Source: Mycoplasmataceae bacterium
GTDB taxonomy: Bacteria > Bacillota_I > Bacilli_A > Mycoplasmatales > Mycoplasmoidaceae
Length of the DNA stretch: 43,856 nucleotides
Direction of reading: 5' to 3'
Assembly: GCA_031262935.1 (NCBI GenBank)
Contig: JAISGU010000029.1
Coordinates: 1 to 43,856, forward strand
In this document: piece by piece, positions 35,909 through 43,856 of the stretch
Layout: each line of letters begins with the position of its first letter
Numbering within the stretch: the stretch's first letter is position 1
Position numbers and translations under genes: made by a program
The notes under the pieces: model-generated
Told to the model about the DNA's origin: nothing
The model's database searches: none
What the model saw: the letters and a program-made list of their open reading frames with translations, nothing else

Positions 35909-36302
35909 TTAACTTTATCAAGTTACCTCCATTAATTTTTTTATATTGATGAATCATGTAATAAGTAATAATGAAAATACCAACAATTGTTAGACAACAT
36001 AAAAAGAATTGTAAAAAATGTCTCATAATCCATACTTGATAAAAACTACTTTCTTTAATTAATTGGTAATCGTGTACACCATTTAGACTTATGAGATATT
36101 TTTTACATTTATGTTTTATAGCTGGAATAAGAATAAATAAACCTATAACAGTAACACAAACTCAAAACAACCAAATAAAGTTTCTTGTAGGTCATACTTG
36201 ATAATAAGCACTTTTTACAACAATTGCATATTCTTCATCAGTCATTGATTCAACTTTTGTAGCTTGTTGATCAATTTTTTCAGTAGTAATTACCTTTGTC
36301 AT
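35901..36302 (-). CDS. two-TM membrane protein, unknown
   Basis: The product is 133 aa. Two hydrophobic segments (about 43-62 and 100-120) each follow a similar short stretch: SAYYQVWPTRNFIWLF and SSFYQVWIMRHFLQFF. This points to an internal duplication of a YQVW.xR.F unit. The N-terminal 35 residues are polar. Its 3' end overlaps ybaB. TATAAA lies 10 nt before the ATG. No family is recognised. Confidence 0.75.
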
Positions 36303-36312
36303 CTTGAAATAA

Positions 36313-36353
36313 TTTATAACATAAATTATTTAAAATAAAAGTAGTAATATACT
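36313..36353. promoter_or_regulatory. divergent -10 boxes of the 35901-36302 gene (-) and nrdG (+)
   Basis: TATAAA on the minus strand (36318-36313) lies 10 nt before the membrane-protein ATG. TATACT on the plus strand (36348-36353) lies 8 nt before the nrdG ATG. The start codons are 59 bp apart, and both messages look leaderless. Confidence 0.45.
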
Positions 36354-36361
36354 ATTGTTTT

Positions 36362-36868
36362 ATGAGACAAATTAGATTATCAGGTATTGCTCCCCAAAGC
36401 TTAGTCAATGGCCAAGGGTTGAGAAAAGTCTACTTTTCTCAAGGGTGTACTCATCATTGCAAAGGATGTTTTAATCCTGAAACCTGATCTTTTAAAGATG
36501 GTCAATTATTTGATATTAATAAATTAGTTGACACTTTAAAAGATGAATCATATTTAGATGGTGTAACTTTCTCTGGTGGCGATCCATTACAACAAGCAGA
36601 ACCATTTTCATATTTAGCAGAGAAAGTTAAACAACTTGGTATGAACATTTGATGTTATACAGGTTATACATGAAACCAAGTTGTTGAACTAATGTCTAAA
36701 GATAAATATGTAAATAAATTAATTAGACATTTAGATATCATAGTGGATGGAATATTTGTTGAATCACTAAAAGATGATAAATTAAAATATCGTGGTTCTT
36801 CTAATCAAAGAATTATTGATGTTCAACAAACTTTAAAAGATAAAAAAATAACCGAAATATTGATGTAG
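36362..36868 (+). CDS. nrdG: anaerobic ribonucleotide reductase activating protein (radical SAM)
   Basis: NrdG uses SAM and a 4Fe-4S cluster to make the glycyl radical of anaerobic ribonucleotide reductase NrdD. The product is 168 aa. The cluster motif CTHHCKGC (Cys 29, 33, 36) has the CxxxCxxC spacing and is followed by FNPETW, as in NrdG. VTFSGGDPLQQ is the SAM-binding GGE-like motif. Several UGA-coded Trp residues hide it from a standard-code reading. The partner nrdD is not in the window. Start: the -10 box lies 8 nt upstream. Confidence 0.92.
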
Positions 36869-36908
36869 TCAAAATGACTTAATTTATATAATAAATTATC
36901 ATTAAATC

Positions 36909-39368
36909 ATGTCTGATAAAATAGATAAAACATTAATTCATTTAATACCTATTGAAGAAATCATGTCTGATAGTTTTGGTAGGTATGCCAAATACATCAT
37001 CCAAGATCGTGCACTGCCAGACATAAGAGATGGATTAAAACCAGTACAAAGAAGAATTTTATATGCAATGAACGATCTTGGATTATTTTATGATAAACCA
37101 CATAAAAAATCTGCAAGAACCGTTGGAGAAGTAATCGGTAAATATCACCCACACGGTGATACTTCTATATATGATGCTATGGTAAGAATGTCACAAGGAT
37201 GAAAAAATAACATTCCTTTATTGGACATTCATGGTAATAATGGTTCAATTGATGGTGATGGTCCTGCAGCCATGCGTTATACCGAAGCAAGATTATCACG
37301 ATTTGGACAAATGATGGTGGACAATATTAAAAAAGATACTGTTCCATTTATTAATAACTTTGATGACAGTGAGGTTGAACCTACGGTTCTGCCAACATTA
37401 TTACCAAACTTATTAATAAATGGATCAAGCGGTATTGCTGCAGGATATGCAACTAACATTCCTCCATTTAATCCAAATGAAGTAATTGATTCCATCATCG
37501 CAAGAATTGATTCACCAACTGGATATTTATCAACCATATTAAGAATTATGCCTGGGCCAGATTTTCCTACTGGTGCCACTATTTTAAATCCTGAAGGAAT
37601 TAAACAAGCATATGAAACGGGTAAAGGCAAAATTACCATTAGAGCCAAGATAGAACAAAAAACAGCAAGACAAGTTTATATTACGGAGATTCCTTATGAA
37701 ACTAATAAAGCACAAATTATCAGAGACATTCAAGAGCTTGCTGAAAAACATGATATTTTAAATATTGACGAAGTAAGAGATGAGTCTGATGGTAATGGTG
37801 TTTCCATTGCTCTTGATATGAAAAATGGTAAGAATTTTGATTTTGTAAAAAACTTCTTATACAAGAATACCCAATTGCAAATTTCTTATTCCATTAACAT
37901 GATTGCCATTAAAAATCGTAAACCTTGTTTATTACCGATGTTAGAAATTTTAGATGCTTTTATTGAACACATTAATCAAATCACCATTAGTGCAAGTAAA
38001 TATGATTTAAATAAATGTTTATCAAGAAAAGAAATTGTTACTGGTTTAATTAAAGCAATTAAGATATTAGATGATGTTGTTTCATTAATTAGAAAATCGT
38101 CTGATAAATCATCAGCCAAAGAATCTTTAATTAAAAAATTAATGTTTAGTGAATCACAAGCAGAAGCTATTGTTAATTTGCGTTTATATAAATTATCAAA
38201 TAGCGATGTAACTGAATTAAATAATGAATTATTAGAACTTGAAAAACAAATAAGCGAATTAGAATTATTGGTTAAAAATAAAGAATATCGAAATACTTAT
38301 TTAAAAAATAAATTAAGAGAATACAAAAAAACATTTGGATATAAACGTAAAACAGAAATCTCTCAAGAAGATTCTAAAATTGAAATTGATACCATTGATA
38401 CTGTTGAAGATAAAGAATGTATTGTTGTCATTAGTAGAGATGGATATCTAAAAAAGATTTCTAAAAGAAGTTATGGTAATTCAGAGTATGGTCGCTTAAA
38501 AATTAAACAAGGGGATATTCCAATTGCTCAATTTATTTCTAACGAAAGAGATAAATTGGTATTAATTACTTCCAAAGGAAACTATGTTTCTGTTCCAACA
38601 TTTAAAGTAGAGGAATCAAAATGAAGTGATATGGGCGTTCATTTAAATAACATTATTGTTAATGATCCAGACGATAAGATTATTACTGCCTTTAATTTTG
38701 CTAACAATCTTGAAGATAGTCGATGTTTAATTATTGCTTCTAAACAAGGTATGATTAAAAGAACATTAATTAAAGATTTGGGTATTACCAAAATTATCAA
38801 ATCTTCAACCGTTATGAATCTTGATAAAAATGATAACGTGTGTTCTTGTGTAATTTCTGACACAATTGATGATTCAGAACAAAAAATTTGCACAATTACT
38901 AAATACGGTATTGGATTAATGTATCTATCTAATCAAATATCAATTGTTGGTAGAAACGCTTCTGGTGTTAAAAATGTTACTTTAAAAGATAATGATGAGG
39001 TATCAGCTATCTTTATTGACGACTCTTCTAAAGAATTTATTTTAATTGCTTGTGAACAAGGTATGAAACGAATTAGAAGAGACATTGTTAATAATGGCTC
39101 ACGGGGAAATGTAGGTAAATCATTAATTAGTCAAGTTAAAAGTAATCCAATTGTTGTATTAAATGCTTTTGAAGTTAATATGAATGACATTATTAACAAT
39201 GTTGATCATGAGGGTAATTGAATGTTGGTTAAATCAAGTGAAATCGTAATTGGTGATAATGAAACAAGAGTTAGCCCAATTAAAGGCAAACACTCTCTAT
39301 TTGCAACAATTACCACTCAATTAAAAGGAGCAAGCGATAGCGAACAGCCATCGTTATTTGATAAATAA
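36909..39368 (+). CDS. parC: DNA topoisomerase IV subunit A
   Basis: This subunit forms the DNA break and decatenates chromosomes with ParE. The product is 819 aa. The N-terminal breakage domain has [14 protein letters not shown], the HPHGD motif and the catalytic Tyr124 in [10 protein letters not shown]. The coiled-coil gate follows ([20 protein letters not shown]), then a C-terminal beta-pinwheel. No GyrA-box (QRRGGKG) is seen, which favours ParC over GyrA. parE is not adjacent, although the two usually sit together. TATAAT (36887-36892) lies 16 nt before the ATG. Confidence 0.93.
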
Positions 39369-39369
39369 T

Positions 39370-39951
39370 ATGGCTAAAAAGAAAACAGTTTGATTAAATT
39401 ATTTTAGACCAACTATATATATCAATTCATTTAAAGATATCAATTTGTTTGGTTTAAGAAAAATGGGAATTAAATTATTCATTTGTGATTTAGATAATAC
39501 ATTATCTCCACATTTTGTTAAACATCCAACAAGTGATGTTAAGAGATTTATTAAATCAATTCAAGAATTAGGCATTAAGTTTGTACTTTGTTCTAACAAT
39601 AGAAAAAAAAGAGTGAATGAATATAGCAAAGATTTAAAAGCCGATTATGTTATTACTTTTGCAATGAAACCTTTTAAAAGAAAAATTATTAAACTAATGA
39701 ACAAATTAGATATGACTCCTGATGAAGTGCTAATTATGGGAGATCAATTTATTACCGACATCTTTTTAGCAAATCGAATTATATGTAAAAGTATTTTAGT
39801 GAAACCAATGGTTAATCCAATTAACGATAGTTCTGTAAATCCAATTGTAAAAATGCTAGATAAATTTATTTACAAAAAATTATCTTACGGAAATGATGTT
39901 TTATTAAATAATAATTCTAACAATATTACCGATGAAACAGCATACTTATAA
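39370..39951 (+). CDS. YqeG-like HAD phosphatase
   Basis: The product is 193 aa. HAD motif I is DLDNTL (Asp40, Asp42), motif II is CSNN and motif IV is GDQFITDIF. The layout matches YqeG, a HAD-IIIA phosphatase that often precedes nadD or yqeH. It starts 1 nt after parC and its last 20 nt overlap nadD, so the three genes form a unit. Its substrate is not known. Confidence 0.9.
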
Positions 39952-40987
39952 AACAATCGTTATTCTTGGTGGGGTTTTTGATCCAATTCATAATGGTCAT
40001 ATTTCTATATATAGAGCCATTCAAAGAAAAATACATCCTAATAAATTTATTGTAACCCCATCTAAATACCCACCGCTAAAAAATAATTTACCTATTGCTT
40101 CATCAATCGATAGATACAATATGTTAAAGTTAGCTTTTAATAATTTTAAAAATGTTGAGATATCTAAATATGAAATTAGTAAGAATAATAACGATAAATC
40201 ATACACTTACATTACGATTAATCATTTTAAAAAAATCTATCCTTATAGTTGTCTTTATTTTGTCGTTGGTTCTGATCGTTTTAATGATTTTAAACAATGA
40301 AAGAATTACAAGCAAATATTAAATAAATGTCATTTAATTGTCATCAACCGTGATCAAAATAAATTAACAAACAATATTGAAAATACTGTTTATATAAAAA
40401 TTAAACCAATTCAAATTTCAAGTAAACAATTAAGAAAAATTCCTGATAAAAAATATTTAAATCCTAAAGTTATTAAATACATTCAATCTCATCATTTATA
40501 TATGGAAGAACAAATTAAATCTTTAATGTCTGCTCATAGATTCCAACATACATTGAGAGTTTGTAAACTTGCACAAGAACTTGCTAAATCTATAAATAAT
40601 AAATTAATTGAAAAAGCTTATATTGCAAGTATGTATCATGATATTGCAAAAGAAATGTTAGAATCTCAATCTAGAAAATTAATAAAATCATATGATAAAA
40701 AAAGATTCCCAACATTTCACACAACACATGGATTAGTTAGTGCAATATATGCTCACAAATATCTAAATATTAATGACAAAGAAATTTTAAACGCCATTAA
40801 AAATCATGTCATTCCCAATAACAAACCAACAACTCTAGATATGATTTTGTATTGCGCAGATAAATTGGAACCAAAAAGAACTAAAGATGATGTTAAAAAT
40901 CGAATTGCTTATATCAGACTAGCAAAAATTAATTTAAAGCAAGCTTTTTATAAATTACTAAAAGAAACACAACAGCATTACAAGTAA
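39932..40987 (+). CDS. nadD: nicotinate-nucleotide adenylyltransferase fused to YqeK-type HD hydrolase
   Basis: NadD makes NaAD (or NAD) from the mononucleotide and ATP. The product is 351 aa in one frame. Residues 1-190 are NadD (GGVFDPIHNGH, SSKQLRK). Residues 191-351 are a YqeK HD domain (HRFQHTLRV, MYHDIAKE, HTTHG), a family that hydrolyses diadenosine tetraphosphate. No stop separates the two. The same fusion is known in M. pneumoniae and M. genitalium. The Met at 191 could allow a separate HD product. Convergent overlap with the PPTase gene. Confidence 0.92.
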
Positions 40988-41454
40988 TACTTAATAACTT
41001 TATTAATAGATTGAAATGAAGCAATTGTTAAATAATTGTTATTAATAAAAAAACTTTTATAAAAATATTTTTCATCATTAATAGCAATTAAGTTCATTTT
41101 TTTATTAATCCCCATACCAATTAATTTAACAATTGCTTCTTTGATTGTTCATACTTTTGTTAATTGTTTGTCGGTTTTATATTTTTTTAATTCTTCTTTA
41201 TTTAAAAGTGAATCTCTAATCCTCTGTAATTTATCGGTAACTATTTCAATGTCAATACCAATTGGTTCTTTACTAACAACACAAACTATATATTGATTAT
41301 TGTGTGATAAATTAAAATTAATATCTTTAATATATGGTTTACCATATTTATTCAACTTAACTACATAATTTTTAATACCTTCTTTTTTTAGAACTTCTTT
41401 TAAAAATAGTTTAGAAGATTGTACCTTTCCACTAATATACAAACGGATATCCAT
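40978..41454 (-). CDS. 4'-phosphopantetheinyl transferase, Sfp-like
   Basis: This enzyme activates acyl carrier protein by adding phosphopantetheine. The product is 158 aa. It has the Sfp-type motifs FNLSHN, GIDIE (Asp68, Glu70) and WTIKEAIVK (Lys105, Glu106; Trp is UGA-coded). A typical AcpS begins with GxDI near residue 5; here the motif is in the middle after a pseudo-repeat half, as in Sfp. It is shorter than Sfp (about 220). TATAAT lies 7 nt before the ATG. Confidence 0.82.
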
Positions 41455-41461
41455 ATAAAAA

Positions 41462-41487
41462 ATTATAGGTATTCATATTGGTATAAT
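41462..41487. promoter_or_regulatory. divergent -10 boxes of the PPTase (-) and cls (+)
   Basis: TATAAT on the minus strand (41467-41462) lies 7 nt before the PPTase ATG. TATAAT on the plus strand (41482-41487) lies 8 nt before the cls ATG. Only 41 bp separate the two start codons, so both promoters overlap and both mRNAs look leaderless. Confidence 0.55.
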
Positions 41488-41495
41488 TCCATACA

Positions 41496-43043
41496 ATGAA
41501 TAAACTAAAAATTTGAATTAGTGGAATCGTTGGTGTAATATTTATTTTGATTTTGGGGTTAGGAATAACAGCTATTGTCTTAGTTCACACCGGATGAGGA
41601 ATTGCCATTATTGCTTTAGCGACATGATTTATTGATATGATTTTTGGAATATATATCATTAATTCGCATCGTGAACAATATAGCAAAACATGTTGAATTT
41701 TAACAATATTAGTTTTACCTTTTATTGGTGTAGTAATTTTTTTAATATTTGGAACCAATCCGTTAACAAAAATTGAATGACATGATTTTGTTAAAAAGAA
41801 CAAAGAATTGTCAAAATATGAAGATTATTCTTATACCAAAGAGGTTATCTCTAACCAATCATTACCAAAAGAATTTATCTACGGATATACATCATTACTT
41901 TCACCAATTTATAACGATACCGACATTAAAATAATTAAATATAACGAAGAGTTTTATGATTCTACGATTCAATTAATTAGAAGTGCCAAAAGCTTTATTC
42001 ACATTCAAATGTTCATGATTAGAAGTGGTGTCTTCTTTAAAACTTTTTGTTCTGAATTAATTAAAAAAGCAAAAGAAGGAATCGAAATAAGATTGTTATT
42101 CGATTGATATGGAAGTTTTCATAAATATAAACGTAAACAACTAAAAGAAATGAAAGCTGTTGGTATCCAAATAGGTATATTCAATCCTCCAGGAATTAAT
42201 ATGTTCAAAGGAGCGACTAATTATCGTTCTCATCATAAAATGATTATCGTTGATAATAAATCAGCATTATGTGGTGGTAGCAATATTGCTGATGATTATT
42301 TATCAATTTCTAAAAACAAATATTATTGACGTGATTTAAATTTTCTAATATCTGGTTCCATTATTAATTCGATGAACATTAATTTTATTACTAACTGGAT
42401 TTTATTTTCTGAATATACCGTTGATAAGAGTGATAAAATGCTTTTTGCTAATCAAACCAATAAATATTTAACTATCAACAAAAATAATCGTAATGATAGT
42501 TTAGCACAATATGTTTATTCATCTCCATGTTTACAAACTAAAGATATTCATAACGAAATTATTAACCTTATTACAAACGCTAAACATTCTATAAAAATTA
42601 CTACTCCATACTTTTTAATAACATCTGAATTAATCACAACCATTTTAATAGCCAGGAGAAAAAATATTCCTATTGAAATCATTGTCCCTGGCAGAAGAGA
42701 TAATAAAGATTTTATCATTCCTATGAATCGTAGTCATTACAAAAAAATGCTTGATATGGGTGTGTCTATCTATGAGTATGATGGGTTTATTCATTCGAAA
42801 TTATTAATCGTTGATGATTATTGTTTAATAACAAGTTCTAACTTTGACTATCGTTCATTCTTTTCAACCTTTGAAGGTGGTGTTTTAGTACATTCAAAAA
42901 ACATACTAAAAGAATTAACAAGCATTTTTGAAGATGATAAACAAAATAGTAAAAATATTACCAAAGAATTTATTAAAACCTATGATAGCTTGTGGTTCAA
43001 AATCCAATGTTTGGCAGTAAACATCATTAAACCATTATTCTAA
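41496..43043 (+). CDS. cls: cardiolipin synthase (phospholipase D family)
   Basis: This enzyme makes cardiolipin from phosphatidylglycerol. The product is 515 aa. Two N-terminal membrane segments (about 5-60 and 68-90) anchor it. Two HKD motifs follow: HHKMIIVD (His246, Lys248, Asp253) and HSKLLIVD (His433, Lys435, Asp440), each with a downstream Gly-Ser/Ser-Asn pair (GGSNIADDY, SSNFDYRS). Trp positions are often UGA. The start is supported by the -10 box 8 nt upstream. Confidence 0.95.
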
Positions 43044-43073
43044 TAAAAAAACTTTTATTATTCATGAATATCT

Positions 43074-43079
43074 TATAAT
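43074..43079 (+). promoter_or_regulatory. -10 box of ptsH
   Basis: A perfect TATAAT 30 nt before the ptsH ATG. The leader has a strong Shine-Dalgarno (ATAGGAGC), unlike the leaderless genes nearby. Confidence 0.55.
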
Positions 43080-43109
43080 GTATCTCTAATTAATATAGGA
43101 GCTTATATA

Positions 43110-43373
43110 ATGAAAACTATTAGTGTAAAAATTATTGACCCGATTGGATTACATGCAAGACCTGCAAGTAAATTAACTAATGAGGCAAGTAAATTTAAAT
43201 CCGAAATTACTATTAACCTAGATGGTAAAACTGCTAACGCTAAATCATTAATCAATTTAATGGCTTTAGGGGTTAAATCTAATAACAAGATTGAAATTGG
43301 TGCTAGAGGTTTAGATGAAATTGAAGCGATTGCCGCTATAGAAAAAGTAATGAAAGAAAATAAACTTATATAG
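43110..43373 (+). CDS. ptsH: phosphocarrier protein HPr
   Basis: HPr passes phosphate from Enzyme I to sugar-specific Enzyme II of the PTS. The product is 87 aa, full length. The phosphorylated His15 is in GLHARPAS, and the regulatory Ser46 (HPr kinase site) is in AKSLINLMALG. It is a single gene without ptsI next to it, as in other mollicutes. A 7-nt gap separates it from the next ORF. Confidence 0.98.
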   Translation: MKTISVKIIDPIGLHARPASKLTNEASKFKSEITINLDGKTANAKSLINLMALGVKSNNKIEIGARGLDEIEAIAAIEKVMKENKLI

Positions 43374-43380
43374 TTTGTTT

Positions 43381-43701
43381 ATGTTTAATAAAAACCTATT
43401 GGTTTTACTATCCGTCAACTCATTAAATAAGGGTTTTGATGGATCAGCATCATCAATAGTTTTTTTAATATTAGGAATAATTTTACTAGTTGGTTTCATA
43501 CCATTGTGTTATTGAACATGATGATGTAATAGAAATAAAGTTGACATAAATCTTGCTAATCAAAAAAACTGGTTTAGTAAATTTTTTTATAAAAATAGAT
43601 TGACTTTTGCTTTCATAGTAACAATTCTTATTTGTTTATGTGGGATTGCTTTTATATTAATGAGTTGTGGAATTATGATTCCAAATGCCGATGTCGAATA
43701 A
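43381..43701 (+). CDS. small two-TM membrane protein, unknown
   Basis: The product is 106 aa. Two hydrophobic segments (about 25-45 and 78-100) are joined by a basic loop. Three UGA-coded Trp residues include the WTWWC cluster after the first segment. The start follows the ptsH stop by 7 nt without a visible Shine-Dalgarno, so it may be read through from ptsH. No family is recognised. Confidence 0.6.
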
Positions 43702-43827
43702 ATTATCTCAATGTTAGATGTACATTTTTACTTTTAGTGGCTTAATGGCCAAATTGGGTTGGTTTTCTAAGATTTAGATATTCAAAAAAGGTTTATTTTA
43801 TAACCATTTTTATATTTTTAAATCTCC

Positions 43828-43853
43828 GAACTATACAAATGTTAGTATAGTTC
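43828..43853. repeat. perfect 9-bp inverted repeat near the right edge
   Basis: GAACTATAC and GTATAGTTC pair perfectly around an 8-nt loop. No T-run follows on either strand within the window, so it does not look like an intrinsic terminator. It may be an operator or an RNA stem of the gene beyond the edge. The 43702-43827 stretch before it has no supported gene. Confidence 0.5.
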
Positions 43854-43856
43854 AAT

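Noticed and set aside
36909-39368. gyrA instead of parC
   Set aside because: No GyrA-box in the C-terminal domain. The call still depends on the rest of the genome, so some doubt remains.
43386-43402. AAAACC-TATT-GGTTTT hairpin as a ptsH terminator
   Set aside because: It lies inside the start of the next ORF, has only two GC pairs and no clean T-run.

Overview
The window comes from a mollicute (mycoplasma-type bacterium) that reads UGA as tryptophan. It is very AT-rich. Nearly every long gene carries in-frame TGA codons at positions where the family has tryptophan, for example in PurL, IleS, AtpA, ParC and MgtA. A standard-code reading would break almost every gene into pieces. Other mollicute signs are a lipoprotein-type ATP synthase b subunit, a NadD-YqeK fusion, two proteins resembling the DUF16 family of Mycoplasma pneumoniae, and many start codons only 7-12 nt after a TATAAT box. 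The species cannot be named from this sequence. A Clostridia-like single-chain PurL and an anaerobic NrdG suggest an anaerobic host niche (inference).

Layout, left to right. 1-3950 holds purL. 3961-9278 holds dnaK with its CIRCE operator and a coupled 41-aa peptide, a lipoprotein, rpsD with a leader hairpin, a one-TM protein, the GTPase ysxC and an unknown protein. 9281-14672 is a three-gene ABC-2 exporter operon, transcribed after ileS (14706-17414). 17459-18665 (+) is a toxin-antitoxin pair running into ispH. 18662-23365 (-) is an ATP synthase operon in unusual order, atpE-F-H-A-G-B, with no atpD or atpC. Two tRNA genes (Ser GGA, Gly CCC) lie upstream of it. 23931-27780 has a DUF16-like gene, the Mg2+ P-type ATPase mgtA with a short upstream ORF, and a metallo-hydrolase. 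27792-31019 has a polytopic membrane protein and the proS operon (proS, a membrane protein, dCMP deaminase). 31100-36302 holds an amino-acid permease, pyrG, the second DUF16-like gene, recR, ybaB and a membrane protein. 36362-40987 (+) holds nrdG, parC, a YqeG-like phosphatase and nadD-yqeK. 40978-43701 holds a phosphopantetheinyl transferase, cardiolipin synthase, HPr and a small membrane protein.

Functionally this is a housekeeping segment: translation (IleS, ProS, S4, tRNAs, YsxC), nucleotide metabolism (PurL, PyrG, dCMP deaminase, NrdG), DNA topology and repair (ParC, RecR, YbaB), membrane energetics and lipids (F-ATPase, MgtA, Cls, IspH) and cofactors (NadD, PPTase). Gene packing is tight. 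No stretch without a gene exceeds 300 bases; the largest gaps are 23725-23930, 23366-23557 and 7654-7817. Several gene pairs overlap as TAATG, and most convergent pairs abut or overlap. I saw no CRISPR array, insertion sequence, rRNA gene or prophage. The best candidates for new biology are the rearranged atp operon, the toxin with a 44-aa antitoxin lacking a DNA-binding domain, the DUF16-like pair with a conserved N-terminal tag, the ORF ahead of mgtA, and the paired ABC-2 permeases with giant ectodomains.
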